From NCBI GenBank assembly GCA_037142515.1, contig JBAXAM010000002.1, positions 1 through 64,000 of the forward strand: a stretch of DNA of 64,000 bases, given 5' to 3'. The translations under genes and the position numbers were made by a program. The notes under the pieces were generated by a model. It did not search any database, was not told where the DNA came from, and saw only the letters and a list, made by a program, of their open reading frames with translations. This DNA is from JBAXAM01 sp037142515 (lineage in GTDB: Bacteria > Pseudomonadota > Gammaproteobacteria > UBA9339). This document shows positions 43,460 through 52,967 of this stretch, in pieces. Within the stretch, counting starts at the first letter, position 1. Every line of letters starts with the position of its first letter.

Positions 43460-45163
43460 ATGCGCACACACTACTGCGGCCTAGTTGATAAAAAGATAAT
43501 TAACCATGAAATTAAACTTTGTGGCTGGGTCAACCGCATTCGCAATCATGGCAAAGTGATTTTTATTAATTTGCGTGATCGCGAAGGCATTGTGCAAGTT
43601 GTGATCGAAGACGACAATCAAGAATTATTCAATAACGCAGCCAAAATTCACAACGAATATGTTTTATCCGTACATGGCAAGGTACGCGCCAGACCAGAGG
43701 GCCTAGTTAATTACGACATGCCAACAGGTGAAATTGAAGTAGTAGCTTCTAGCTTAGAAATCCTTGCTCGATCCGAAGCTCTCCCATTCAATATCGATAA
43801 TTATCAAGAAGTCAGTGAAGAGCTGCGTCTTAAATATCGTTATTTGGATATGCGCCGCAGTGAGATTGGCGATAAATTAATTTTTCGAGCTAAAGTCATC
43901 AAGAAAATTCGCGAATATTTTGATGCCTTAAATTTTATTGAAGTTGAAACTCCGATTTTAACCAAAACCACACCCGAAGGCGCGCGTGATTTCTTAGTGC
44001 CGAGCCGTAGTGCTGCTGGCCAATTTTATGCCCTACCACAATCGCCACAAATTTTTAAACAATTATTAATGGCTGGAGGACTAGATCGCTATTATCAAAT
44101 TGCCAGGTGTTTCCGCGATGAAGATTTACGCGCAGATCGTCAGCTTGAATTTACTCAACTAGACGTTGAGCTGTCATTTACCGATGAAGAGCAAATCATG
44201 CAAATTCACGAGGAATTAATGCGTCAACTATTTGCTCAGCTGTTGAATGTCGCACTACCTAAACAATTCCCAAAATTAACATTTAAGCAAGCCCTAGAAA
44301 AATACGGTGTTGACAAACCAGATTTACGTATTCCATTAGAACTAGTTGATATTACCGATCTAGTAGCTAATTGTGATCGCGCAGCGGTTTTAAAACTACC
44401 AGGAGGCGCTACTAAGCTTTCGCGCAGGCAGCTCGATGGTTATGCAGAATTTGTCGCTGTCTATGGGTTAAAAAGATTAGTACATATAAAAATTACTGAT
44501 CTAGCACAAGGAATACCCACTTCAAAACTTTTAGCGCCTGAAGTTGTGGCAAGTATTTTAGAGCGCACTCAAGCGACAACTGGTGACATTATTTTCTTTG
44601 CCGCTGATAATACAAAAACAGTAAACGAATCACTCGGTGCTCTGCGCGTCAAATTAGGCCATGACCATGGCTTAGTAGCGCATGGTTGGCAACCACTTTG
44701 GATTGTTGACTGGCCAATGTTTGAGAAAACAGAAAGCGGCTGGACTTTTATGCATCATCCATTTACTTCTCCAGTTAATACTGATCCAGAAGAAGTTGTT
44801 GCTGATCCAGGAAAAGTGACAGCACGAGCTTATGATCTGGTGCTTAATGGCACTGAGCTAGGAGGCGGATCAATTAGAATTAGCAATCACGCGATGCAAA
44901 TGGCCATATTTAGAGTTTTAGAAATGAGCAAGGCTGAAGAAAACTTTGGCCATTTGATCGAAGCATTTAAGTACGGCTATCCGCCAGAAGGTGGCTGCGC
45001 CTTAGGAATTGATCGCTTGATAATGCTCATGACTGGTGCGAAATCAATTCGTGACGTCATTGCCTTTCCAAAAACGCAAACAGGCGCATGTCCTTTAACA
45101 CAAGCACCGTCTGGTGTTACAGAAGAACAATTGAGAGAACTGAGGGTATATGTCAGGCCATAG
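43460..45163 (+). CDS. aspS: Aspartate--tRNA ligase (bacterial type)
   Basis: A 567-residue class II synthetase. An OB-fold anticodon domain (1-105) begins MRTHYCGLVDKKIINHEIKL. The motif 2 region is YQIARCFRDEDLRADRQLEFTQLDVE. The bacterial GAD insertion lies about 280-420, and motif 3 is GCALGIDRLIMLMTGAKSIRD. It may be discriminating (Asp only) or non-discriminating; the sequence alone does not settle this. No Shine-Dalgarno is visible before the ATG. It overlaps yebC by 14 bases. Confidence 0.96.
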   Translation: MRTHYCGLVDKKIINHEIKLCGWVNRIRNHGKVIFINLRDREGIVQVVIEDDNQELFNNAAKIHNEYVLSVHGKVRARPEGLVNYDMPTGEIEVVASSLEILARSEALPFNIDNYQEVSEELRLKYRYLDMRRSEIGDKLIFRAKVIKKIREYFDALNFIEVETPILTKTTPEGARDFLVPSRSAAGQFYALPQSPQIFKQLLMAGGLDRYYQIARCFRDEDLRADRQLEFTQLDVELSFTDEEQIMQIHEELMRQLFAQLLNVALPKQFPKLTFKQALEKYGVDKPDLRIPLELVDITDLVANCDRAAVLKLPGGATKLSRRQLDGYAEFVAVYGLKRLVHIKITDLAQGIPTSKLLAPEVVASILERTQATTGDIIFFAADNTKTVNESLGALRVKLGHDHGLVAHGWQPLWIVDWPMFEKTESGWTFMHHPFTSPVNTDPEEVVADPGKVTARAYDLVLNGTELGGGSIRISNHAMQMAIFRVLEMSKAEENFGHLIEAFKYGYPPEGGCALGIDRLIMLMTGAKSIRDVIAFPKTQTGACPLTQAPSGVTEEQLRELRVYVRP

Positions 45164-45872
45164 CAAATGGGCAAATATTAAACGCCACAAAGAGAAACAA
45201 GATGCAGCAAAGGGGAAAATATTCACCAAATTAATCCGTGAAATTACAGTTGCGGCAAGACATGGTACAGACACTAATACAAACTCGCGACTGCGACTTG
45301 CCGTAGACAAAGCTCTGGCGCAAAACATGACTCGTGACACGATTGATCGAGCAATCAAACGCGGTGCAGGTAGTAGCGAAGATACTAACATGGAAGAAAT
45401 CTCTTATGAGGGGTATGCAGCAGGTGGCGTTGCAGTTTTAGTACACTGCTTAACTGACAATCGTAATCGTACTGCCGGAGACGTGAGGCACGCGTTTACC
45501 AAACACGGCGGAAACCTTGGCACCACCGGCTCCGTTTCTTATCTCTTCAAACAAAGGGGTCTCATTTGTCTTCCACCCAAAAGCGATGAAGATAAAATAA
45601 TGGCGATTACATTAGATACTGCTGAAGACATTATCACTAATGATGATGGTAGTATTGATGTTTTTGCCACTCCAGAAAATTTTACTAAAACAAAAAACGC
45701 ACTAGAAAAAGCTGGGATTACCCCAGCTTTAGCCGAAATTTCCATGATTGCAGCAATTCAAGTTGCTCTGGATAAAGGGACCAGTGAGACGGTTGTAGGC
45801 CTGATCGATGCACTGGAAGATTTGGACGATGTACAAAACGTGTATTCTAATGCCGATAATTCTGGGTATTGA
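45150..45872 (+). CDS. yebC: YebC/PmpR family regulatory/translation factor
   Basis: A 240-residue protein opening MSGHSKWANIKRHKEKQDAA with GKIFTKLIREI, the unmistakable start of the YebC family, then IDRAIKRGAGSS and YEGYAAGGVAVLVHCLTDNR. Members are described as transcription regulators and, more recently, as helping ribosomes through proline stretches. It overlaps aspS (14 bases) and ruvC (23 bases) in the conserved yebC-ruvC-ruvA-ruvB run. Confidence 0.95.
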   Translation: MSGHSKWANIKRHKEKQDAAKGKIFTKLIREITVAARHGTDTNTNSRLRLAVDKALAQNMTRDTIDRAIKRGAGSSEDTNMEEISYEGYAAGGVAVLVHCLTDNRNRTAGDVRHAFTKHGGNLGTTGSVSYLFKQRGLICLPPKSDEDKIMAITLDTAEDIITNDDGSIDVFATPENFTKTKNALEKAGITPALAEISMIAAIQVALDKGTSETVVGLIDALEDLDDVQNVYSNADNSGY

Positions 45873-46329
45873 CCCTGGTTCACGTATTACTGGTTTTGGA
45901 GTTATTGATGCTACCTCTAATAAACAGCGTTACATCGCTAGCGGCAGCATTCATATTGCTAAGAGTACTTTCGGCGAACAACTAAAACAAATTTTTGCGG
46001 GGATTTCAGAATTAGTTGCATTGCATCATCCAGAAGAAGCAGCAATTGAACAAGTTTTTGTGCATGTTAACGTTAATTCTGCTTTAAAACTTGGTCAAGC
46101 CCGAGGCGTGGCAATTGTCGCGGTGGCACAGAGCGGTATCAGTATTGCTGAATATTCAGCCCGGCAAGTAAAGCAAGCGGTTGTTGGTTATGGCAATGCA
46201 GAAAAATCTCAAGTACAACATATGGTAAAATTATTACTAAAGCTCCAAAATGAATTGCAAGCAGACGAAGCCGACGCGCTCGCAATTGCAATTTGTCATG
46301 CCAACTCACGCCGAGGGTTTAATTTATGA
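45850..46329 (+). CDS. ruvC: Holliday junction resolvase RuvC
   Basis: A 159-residue endonuclease. The start MPIILGIDPGSRITGFGV carries the first catalytic Asp. The second acidic site is in AAIEQVF, and the last pair is in LQADEADALAIAICH. ATG 45850 lies inside the end of yebC; a longer frame exists but the family begins here. It overlaps ruvA by 4 bases. RuvC cuts the junctions that RuvAB migrates. Confidence 0.96.
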   Translation: MPIILGIDPGSRITGFGVIDATSNKQRYIASGSIHIAKSTFGEQLKQIFAGISELVALHHPEEAAIEQVFVHVNVNSALKLGQARGVAIVAVAQSGISIAEYSARQVKQAVVGYGNAEKSQVQHMVKLLLKLQNELQADEADALAIAICHANSRRGFNL

Positions 46330-46892
46330 TAGGTTTTTTACGCGGGGTTTTACTCGAAAAAGACGCACCTAATTTAACTATCGAAGTCAATGGCGTTGGT
46401 TATGAAGTACAAATACCAATAAATGGCTTCTATCGCCTACCTCAGATTAACCAGGAATTAAGCTTACACATTCATTTTGTCGTACGCGAAGATGGCCAAT
46501 TCTTATATGGCTTCATTGATAAAGAGCAACGCACCTTGTTTCGTTCTTTGATTAAAGTAAATGGGGTCGGACCAAAAATGGCACTAGCAATTCTTTCTGC
46601 CATGGAACCTGATGTTTTTGTGCGCCATGTATTAAACAATGACCCTGATGCACTCGAACACATTCCAGGTGTTGGCGCAAAAACTGCACGCCGCTTAATT
46701 GTTGAAATGAAGGATAAAGTTAACAGCACATTTACAAATATTAAATCTAATACTGCAGTAAGCGATGCTATTAGCGCTCTAGTTGCCTTAGGCTACAAAC
46801 CACATGAAGCTCGCCGAGCTCTAATGAAACATGAAGACAAAGCATTACCGAGTGAAGAATTAGTAAGATTGGCTCTAAAAGAAATTGAATAA
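46326..46892 (+). CDS. ruvA: Holliday junction DNA helicase subunit RuvA
   Basis: A 188-residue junction-binding protein: OB-fold domain I (MIGFLRGVLLEKDAPNLTIE), two helix-hairpin-helix motifs (LIKVNGVGPKMALAILS; LEHIPGVGAKTARRLIVEMK), an acidic linker and the RuvB-binding domain III (ISALVALGYKPHEARRA). It overlaps ruvC and lies 23 bases before ruvB. Confidence 0.96.
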   Translation: MIGFLRGVLLEKDAPNLTIEVNGVGYEVQIPINGFYRLPQINQELSLHIHFVVREDGQFLYGFIDKEQRTLFRSLIKVNGVGPKMALAILSAMEPDVFVRHVLNNDPDALEHIPGVGAKTARRLIVEMKDKVNSTFTNIKSNTAVSDAISALVALGYKPHEARRALMKHEDKALPSEELVRLALKEIE

Positions 46893-46915
46893 ATAAAAAA
46901 TACACAAAAAATACT

Positions 46916-47923
46916 ATGACTATAAATAATAAACTAATTACAACTGCAGCTATCCTACCTGAAGAAGAAGCCGTTGATCGTGCTATTCGGCCCAAAACTC
47001 TAGCTGATTATATTGGTCAACCAGCAGTAAGCAACCAAATGGGCTTATTTATTCAAGCAGCACGCGAACGCGGCGAAGCTTTAGATCACTCATTAATTTT
47101 TGGCCCGCCAGGCCTGGGCAAAACCACATTAGCACATATTATTGCTAACGAGCTTAAAGTAAACATGCGTCAAACATCGGGGCCAGTACTTGAGCGCGCT
47201 GGCGATTTGGCTGCAATCTTAACTAATCTTGAACCACATGATGTCTTATTTATTGACGAAATTCATCGCTTAAATGCCACCGTTGAAGAAATTCTTTATC
47301 CAGCAATGGAAGATTATCAAATTGATATTATTATCGGCGAAGGCCCATCAGCGCGCTCAATTAAATTAGATTTACCACCTTTTACTTTAGTAGGAGCTAC
47401 CACACGCGCTGGTTTATTAACTTCACCGCTGCGCGATCGCTTTGGTATTGTACAACGCTTAGAGTTTTATAAGACTGAAGACCTTGCGGAAATTGTTATG
47501 CGCTCTGCAAGCATTTTAAATATTGTCATTGATCCATCTGGTGCTGTAGAAATCGCACGTCGCTCACGCGGCACACCAAGAATTTCTAATCGCCTTTTGC
47601 GTCGCGTACGTGATTTTGCTCAAGTAAAAGCGAGCGGTAATATCACCAAAGAAGTTGCAGGCGCAGCACTAAATTTATTAGATGTTGATCTTTGCGGCTT
47701 CGACGTCTTAGATCGTAAATACATGCTTATGATTATTGAAAAATTCAACGGCGGTCCAGTTGGCGCTGAAAGTTTAGCAGCAGCGCTGGGCGAAGAACGT
47801 GATACTATTGAAGATGTGCTTGAGCCTTATTTATTGCAACAAGGCTATATTCTACGCACCCCCCGCGGCCGCATAGCGACTACACAAGCGTATTTGCATT
47901 TTGGCTTGGTAGCACCTGGATAA
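46916..47923 (+). CDS. ruvB: Holliday junction branch-migration ATPase RuvB
   Basis: A 335-residue AAA+ motor. Features: RPKTLADYIGQ, Walker A FGPPGLGKTT, Walker B VLFIDEIHRL, sensor GATTRAGLLTSPLRDRFG, arginine finger region and a C-terminal winged helix (EPYLLQQGYILRTPRGR). With RuvA it drives branch migration. It ends the aspS-yebC-ruvCAB operon. Only a weak 4-bp hairpin follows around 47940, so termination is unclear. Confidence 0.97.
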   Translation: MTINNKLITTAAILPEEEAVDRAIRPKTLADYIGQPAVSNQMGLFIQAARERGEALDHSLIFGPPGLGKTTLAHIIANELKVNMRQTSGPVLERAGDLAAILTNLEPHDVLFIDEIHRLNATVEEILYPAMEDYQIDIIIGEGPSARSIKLDLPPFTLVGATTRAGLLTSPLRDRFGIVQRLEFYKTEDLAEIVMRSASILNIVIDPSGAVEIARRSRGTPRISNRLLRRVRDFAQVKASGNITKEVAGAALNLLDVDLCGFDVLDRKYMLMIIEKFNGGPVGAESLAAALGEERDTIEDVLEPYLLQQGYILRTPRGRIATTQAYLHFGLVAPG

Positions 47924-48033
47924 ACCTTAGACTCCACGCCCCCGCGTTTTTTACGGGCTTGATTAAAAGCGTTTTATCGACTAAAAACCCATGTAAACCA
48001 ACTTGACTTTGTTCACAAAACGGTTAACACTGA

Positions 48034-48561
48034 AAGGTAAGAACAATAAATTTTTTCAGAAACCCTGCTAGCAAATGTCCCGTTGAAGAGTTTTTAGATA
48101 ACCTGTCAGCGGGACAATCGCGTAAAATCACATGGGTAATGCAGTTAATAGAAGAAATAGAGAAAGTTCCTGAAATATACCTAAAAAAATTGAATGGCAC
48201 TGATAATATTTGGGAAATACGTATACAAGCCAGCTCTAACAATTTTATTGCAACAAATGGTTTTTGCAAAAAGTCTCAAAAGACACCACCTAGCGAAATT
48301 GTTTTGGCAGAAAAACGAAAAGCCTCTGATAAAGCTTTTGCTAAAAATTATGATGAGAACTACACTGACTTTAAAGTCAGTGTTATGTTACGAGAACTGC
48401 GCGAAAAAGCTGGACTTACGCAAGAAGAACTAGCCAACAAAATGCACACTCAAAAATCTGCTATCTCACGTATTGAAAACAAATCTGAAAATATTCGCGT
48501 CGCCACTTTATTTAAGTTTGCAACAGCGCTTGGCAAAACTGTTCAAATTAGAATAGCGTAA
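48034..48561 (+). pseudogene. Decayed, fused HigB-type toxin / HigA-type antitoxin locus
   Basis: One continuous frame (TGA at 48031) encodes a Gp49/HigB-like toxin and then a HigA-like Xre antitoxin. The toxin opens RTIIN-like (RTINFFRNPASKCPVEEFLD) and includes ITWVMQLIEEIEKVPEIYLK and NGFCKKSQKTPPSEIVLAEK. The ancestral start appears lost: the bases read CTGAAAGGTAAG where ATGAAAGTAAG would be expected. The central strands between RIQASSN and ATNGF are deleted, and toxin and antitoxin are joined with no stop. A 58-residue HTH could still be made from ATG 48385 (MLRELREKAGLTQEELANKM). A weak promoter (TTGACT 48003, TAACAC 48025) lies upstream. Confidence 0.6.
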
Positions 48562-48662
48562 TGCCTTGGAAATTATAAAGCTAACTCTTGTAAAAACAAG
48601 CTTGCACGCCTTATGCTAATATTTCGCACTTCATTTCTGAACCCGCTGCTAACGTAACATAC

Positions 48663-48692
48663 GACTATTTTGCAAGGCATTGCAGAATAGTC
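48663..48692. repeat. Hairpin overlapping the yheS stop codon
   Basis: GACTATT (48663-48669) pairs with AATAGTC (48686-48692), and TGCA with TGCA inside, one mismatch, loop AGGCAT. On the minus strand it begins within the yheS stop and has no T-run, so it is more likely an mRNA 3'-end stabiliser or attenuator than a classical terminator. The intergenic bases 48562-48662 hold no gene that I can see. Confidence 0.4.
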
Positions 48693-50445
48693 AAGACTTT
48701 TTAGCAATATCTTGCAAACTAAACCACTCGTCCTCTAAGTTCTTTATTTTCTCTTCATTGGCAGCACTTTTTCTTGCTTGGAGCTTGCTGATTTCTTTTT
48801 CAATCGCTGATATTCGCTTGGTATTATCTTTCTGCACAACCACTTCTTTTGTAACCCCGTTGGAAAACTGCTGTTTTCTCGCATCTAATAACCACTTTTG
48901 ATAATCATCTAAATCGCCACTAAATTTTACAACTTTTTGGTCATTGACTAAGTAAAACTCATTCACAGTTGCTTTTAATAAATAACGATCATGAGCAACC
49001 AGTACTAAAGCACCAGCATAATCTTGCAGCGCGTAAGCTAAAGCCGCACGCATTTCTAAATCCAAATGATTAGTTGGCTCATCCAATAAAAGTAAATTTG
49101 GTTTTTGCCAAATTAACAATGCCAAAACCAAACGCGCTTTTTCACCACCAGAAAAATCTGTTATCGGATGAAAAGCCATATCCCCCTGAAAACCAAAACT
49201 ACCAAGAAAAGTACGTACTTGTTGCTCACGCACAGTTGGATCAATTTTTAAAATATGATCTAAAGGAGAAGCCTGCATATCAAGCTGATCGATTTGATGT
49301 TGCGCAAAATAGCCTATCTTTAAATTCTTATTAAAAGAAATAGTTCCAGCACTGGCTCCCAATATACCGGCAAGTGACTTCATAAAGGTCGACTTGCCCG
49401 CACCATTGATACCGAGAACTCCGATTGCATCTTGCGGATTTAAACTAAAACTTATTTTGCTTAAAATTTTGTGATCGCTATAAGAAATATCAGCGTTATC
49501 TATATGCACCAATGGCGCTCCACACGGTTTTGGCTTAACAAACTTAAAAGAAAAAGGCGAATCTATTTGCGTAATGCTAACTTGTTCCATCCGCTCTAGC
49601 ATTTTTATGCGGCTTTGTGCTTGACGCGCTTTACTAGCCTTAGCTCGAAAACGATTTATGTATTTATTCAGATGCTCTATTTGTGCCTGCTGTTTATTAT
49701 AAAGACTTCGTTCTTGCGCCAGCTGCTCGGCTCTTTGTTTTTCAAAACTCGAATAATTTCCAGAATACATTTCCAATTTGTGATTAGTAACGTAAAAAAT
49801 TCTTTGCACGACATTATCTAAAAAATCTCGGTCGTGCGAAATGAGCAGCAAGGTTCCATCATAATTTTGTAACCACCGTTCTAACCAAATAATTGCGTCC
49901 ATGTCTAAGTAATTGGTAGGCTCATCAAGCAACAAAAAATCAGCGCGACTCATTAACACTTGTGCCAAATTTAAACGCATCCGCCAACCACCAGAAAAAG
50001 CGTTTACCGCTTTTTGCTGTTCATCTAATCTAAATCCCAAACCAACTAGCAATTTAGCTGCTCTAGATTCCAAAGTATAACCACCAATTTCGTATAGGCG
50101 ATTATGCAACTCTATTACTCTATGATCATCGCGATCTTCTTCTGCTTTTTTTAATCGCTGCATCAATACGGCCAATTCTGAGTCACCATTCATAACATAT
50201 TGTAAGGCGGATATTTCCGTATTTGGCACTTCTTGAGCTAAATGGGCAATGCGAATATTAGACTGTATATAAAGATCACCACCATCTGGCAGCATTTTTT
50301 GTAGCAACAATGAGAATAAACTAGATTTACCGCAACCGTTTACACCAATCAATCCTACTTTTTGATGAGCAAAAATCGTAGCTGATGCTTGGTCGAATAA
50401 TATTTTATTTCCGCGCTGCAGCGTAACTGACTGAAGTGTAATCAT
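48691..50445 (-). CDS. yheS: ABC-F family ATPase (YheS-like)
   Basis: A 584-residue protein with two ABC domains and no membrane segment. Walker A sites: GVNGCGKSS and GINGAGKST. Signatures: FSGGWRMRLNLAQ and FSGGEKARLVLAL. Walker B: LLLDEPTNYLD and LLLDEPTNHLD. The linker RFRAKASKARQAQSRIKMLE is characteristic of YheS. ABC-F proteins act on ribosomes to relieve stalling. Its ATG overlaps the ctpA stop by one base (TAATG). It ends in a coiled coil shorter than in E. coli YheS (637). Confidence 0.92.
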   Translation of the reverse strand: MITLQSVTLQRGNKILFDQASATIFAHQKVGLIGVNGCGKSSLFSLLLQKMLPDGGDLYIQSNIRIAHLAQEVPNTEISALQYVMNGDSELAVLMQRLKKAEEDRDDHRVIELHNRLYEIGGYTLESRAAKLLVGLGFRLDEQQKAVNAFSGGWRMRLNLAQVLMSRADFLLLDEPTNYLDMDAIIWLERWLQNYDGTLLLISHDRDFLDNVVQRIFYVTNHKLEMYSGNYSSFEKQRAEQLAQERSLYNKQQAQIEHLNKYINRFRAKASKARQAQSRIKMLERMEQVSITQIDSPFSFKFVKPKPCGAPLVHIDNADISYSDHKILSKISFSLNPQDAIGVLGINGAGKSTFMKSLAGILGASAGTISFNKNLKIGYFAQHQIDQLDMQASPLDHILKIDPTVREQQVRTFLGSFGFQGDMAFHPITDFSGGEKARLVLALLIWQKPNLLLLDEPTNHLDLEMRAALAYALQDYAGALVLVAHDRYLLKATVNEFYLVNDQKVVKFSGDLDDYQKWLLDARKQQFSNGVTKEVVVQKDNTKRISAIEKEISKLQARKSAANEEKIKNLEDEWFSLQDIAKKS

Positions 50446-51821
50446 TACCCCTGGCTGCTTTTATTTTTCATCACATTCAAAGTCTTCAAAGTATGCAGAG
50501 CTTCATATAGCTGGTAATCCTTATACATCAAATCGAGTTCTGATTGCGACTGCTTCTGCTGCGCAGCCAAACTTTGTTTCTCATCTACGCTATCATCATC
50601 ACCATCTTCGCTTTGAATATGATCAATCAATGCTGACTCATCGATTCTTGGCAAGGATTGCGCTCCTTGGTTATGCGAAACTTGTATAGCTTCTACATCA
50701 ATATCTGGTTCAATACCTTTGGCTTGAATTGAGCGCCCAAGCGGTGTGTAATACAGCGCCGTAGTCAACTTAATTGCACTTGCTCGGTTAATGGGGAGTA
50801 CGGTTTGCACTGAACCTTTACCAAAACTACGCGTACCGACAATAATGGCACGCTTGTGGTCTTGCAAAGCACCTGCAACAATTTCTGCAGCTGACGCAGA
50901 ACCTTCATTGATCAAAATCACCAACGGAACATTTGGTAATAACTCACCCGCGGTTGCTGTAGCAGTTATCTGACTTTCTTCATCTTGACCCTTAGTATAA
51001 ACAATTAATTTATTGTTTTTAAGCTTGGTCGCGTCCAGAAAGTCGTCTGCTACTTCTACTGCAGAATCAAGTAAGCCGCCCGGATTACTACGCATATCTA
51101 AGATTAAACCTTGCAAATTTCCCTTCGATGATCTCTGCAGCTTTTTAACTGCCTTGACCATGTCTTTTTCCGTAGATTCTTGAAAAATAGCTAATCGGAC
51201 ATAGCCATAGCCCGGTTCAAGCAAAACATCCTTGACAGACCTAATCTTAATTATTTCACGACGCAAAGTAATAACTCGTGGTTTACTTTCGTTTTTGCGA
51301 AGAATAGTCAAACTTAGCTTGCTACCTTTTGGACCACGTATCATAGAAAAATATTCACTAGGTGTCATATCGCGCACTAATTTACTATCAATCTGAACTA
51401 TATAATCACCAGCTTTAATACCAGCACGATACGCTGGAGTGTCATCAACAGGAGCTATTACTTTAATGACACCTTTATCAGGAGTCATTATGATACCAAT
51501 ACCACCAAATTTTCCAGAAGTTTCCATGGCAAGCTCTTTAAGAGCTTCTGGACCAAGGTATTCCGAATGAGGATCTAAACCAGCAAGCATTCCCTTAATA
51601 GCACTATCAAGTAAAATAGATACATCGATCTTTCTGTAATAATATCTCTTAATATTGGTAACAATTGTGGCTAGACGCTGTAAACCTTCTGCAGGCAAGA
51701 CTGTTTCTTCATCTTGAGGAGGAGAAGGAGAATTTTTTTCTCCCCAAAAAGCTACTGCTTCGTTGCAAACGAACAAACTCAAGATAATATTGAAAGCTAT
51801 TATTTTTACGTAACTCTGCAT
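50445..51821 (-). CDS. S41-family carboxy-terminal processing protease
   Basis: A 458-residue periplasmic protease with an N-terminal signal peptide (about 1-24, ending NEAVAF), PDZ domain (GGIGIIMTPDKGVIKVIAPV through AGDYIVQID) and catalytic core. The nucleophile Ser is in NEGSASAAEIVAGAL and the general-base Lys in RSFGKGSVQTVLP. The Ser/Gln-rich tail beyond residue 390 is low-complexity. CtpA-type proteases trim or degrade envelope proteins. It follows envC by 15 bases, the usual gpmI-envC-ctpA order. Confidence 0.93.
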   Translation of the reverse strand: MQSYVKIIAFNIILSLFVCNEAVAFWGEKNSPSPPQDEETVLPAEGLQRLATIVTNIKRYYYRKIDVSILLDSAIKGMLAGLDPHSEYLGPEALKELAMETSGKFGGIGIIMTPDKGVIKVIAPVDDTPAYRAGIKAGDYIVQIDSKLVRDMTPSEYFSMIRGPKGSKLSLTILRKNESKPRVITLRREIIKIRSVKDVLLEPGYGYVRLAIFQESTEKDMVKAVKKLQRSSKGNLQGLILDMRSNPGGLLDSAVEVADDFLDATKLKNNKLIVYTKGQDEESQITATATAGELLPNVPLVILINEGSASAAEIVAGALQDHKRAIIVGTRSFGKGSVQTVLPINRASAIKLTTALYYTPLGRSIQAKGIEPDIDVEAIQVSHNQGAQSLPRIDESALIDHIQSEDGDDDSVDEKQSLAAQQKQSQSELDLMYKDYQLYEALHTLKTLNVMKNKSSQG

Positions 51822-51836
51822 AAAAAACCCTTAAAC

Positions 51837-52967
51837 TTATCTACACCAACGCTCCGGATTAACCGGCCTACCATTATAGCGGATCGCAAAATAAAGCCCA
51901 GGCTCTTCAGAACCACTTCTGCCAACTGTAGCTACTATCTCACCAGCTTCAACATAATCGCTTAGTTTTTTGCGGAAACTACTATTATGTCCATAAAGGC
52001 TCATATAACCACTTCCATGGTCAATAATCAATAGTAAACCATAACCAGTAAACCAATCAGCATATACTACTCTTCCCGATGAAACTGCTTGAATTCCTTG
52101 GTTTTCGGGGGCTGCGATAATAATACCGCTCCAACTCCAAGAACTTTGCTCAATTGGGCTACCAAAATGGATAGTAATCGCTCCTTTGGTTGGCCAGACA
52201 AAGTGCTTACACAGCTGCTCCATAAACTTGGGCGATATAGCAACTGTTTTGTGTGTATCAGTCTGACTCAGCCGCATAATTAGTCTCTCTAAATCTCTCT
52301 TAGCACTTATTAGTTGACCCAACTTTTGAGTTTGCGTAGCAATTTTATTTTTCAATGAACCAAGAATTTTATTACGCTCCTGCTCGACTTGAACCAATTC
52401 TTGCTTTTGCTGCTCCTGTTTACTTTCAAGATTTTCTAAAACTTTGGTTTGTTTTTCAATTTGTTGTTTATTCAGAGCAATCTGTTCCAAAGTTTTTTTA
52501 ATGCTGCGCAGCTGCTTAAGCCGTGCAACAAAAATATATCGATGGTATACCAAAAGCAGATCTGAGGTTATATGATCCTCTTTATTGAAAATGGTTTTAA
52601 AATAATTAGATTGTCCAATCTGATAAGCGGCAACCATTTGAGCAGAAAATTTTTGCTGTGTATCTTGCAGTTTCAGTTGTTGTTTGGTTTTATCATGATT
52701 TAATTTTGTTAGAATCCTTTTCTGCTGTTTGAGTTTTTTTAAGGTTATTCGATAATTTGTCTCTAAAACTATAATTTTTGCTTTAAGATTCTTCAGCTGT
52801 TGTTCAACCGATACCTGCTGCTTTTCTTTTTGATTAATATCTGTTTTAACTTTAGTGATTTGGTTGAGCAAGCTTTTAAGCTTAACGCGATTGCTTGCGG
52901 CACCGACTGGTGCGCAGATACAAACAAAGCACAAAATTATAAAGATTTTAACGCACTTATGAACCAA
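51837..52967 (-). CDS. envC: EnvC-like murein hydrolase activator (degenerate M23/LytM)
   Basis: A 376-residue periplasmic protein with a signal peptide (about 1-23), a long coiled coil (about 25-235) and a C-terminal LytM domain (about 255-376). Zinc-binding residues of active M23 enzymes are missing at key places: SWSWSGIIIAAP lacks the first His, and YFAIR replaces HFEIR, as in EnvC. LIIDHGSGYMSLYGHNSS is conserved. EnvC activates amidases at the septum. It overlaps gpmI by 11 bases. Confidence 0.9.
   Translation of the reverse strand: MVHKCVKIFIILCFVCICAPVGAASNRVKLKSLLNQITKVKTDINQKEKQQVSVEQQLKNLKAKIIVLETNYRITLKKLKQQKRILTKLNHDKTKQQLKLQDTQQKFSAQMVAAYQIGQSNYFKTIFNKEDHITSDLLLVYHRYIFVARLKQLRSIKKTLEQIALNKQQIEKQTKVLENLESKQEQQKQELVQVEQERNKILGSLKNKIATQTQKLGQLISAKRDLERLIMRLSQTDTHKTVAISPKFMEQLCKHFVWPTKGAITIHFGSPIEQSSWSWSGIIIAAPENQGIQAVSSGRVVYADWFTGYGLLLIIDHGSGYMSLYGHNSSFRKKLSDYVEAGEIVATVGRSGSEEPGLYFAIRYNGRPVNPERWCR

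Noticed and set aside
47938..47960. Possible terminator after ruvB
   Set aside because: Only a 4-bp CCCG/CGGG stem with an A/T-rich loop and no T-run after the stem.
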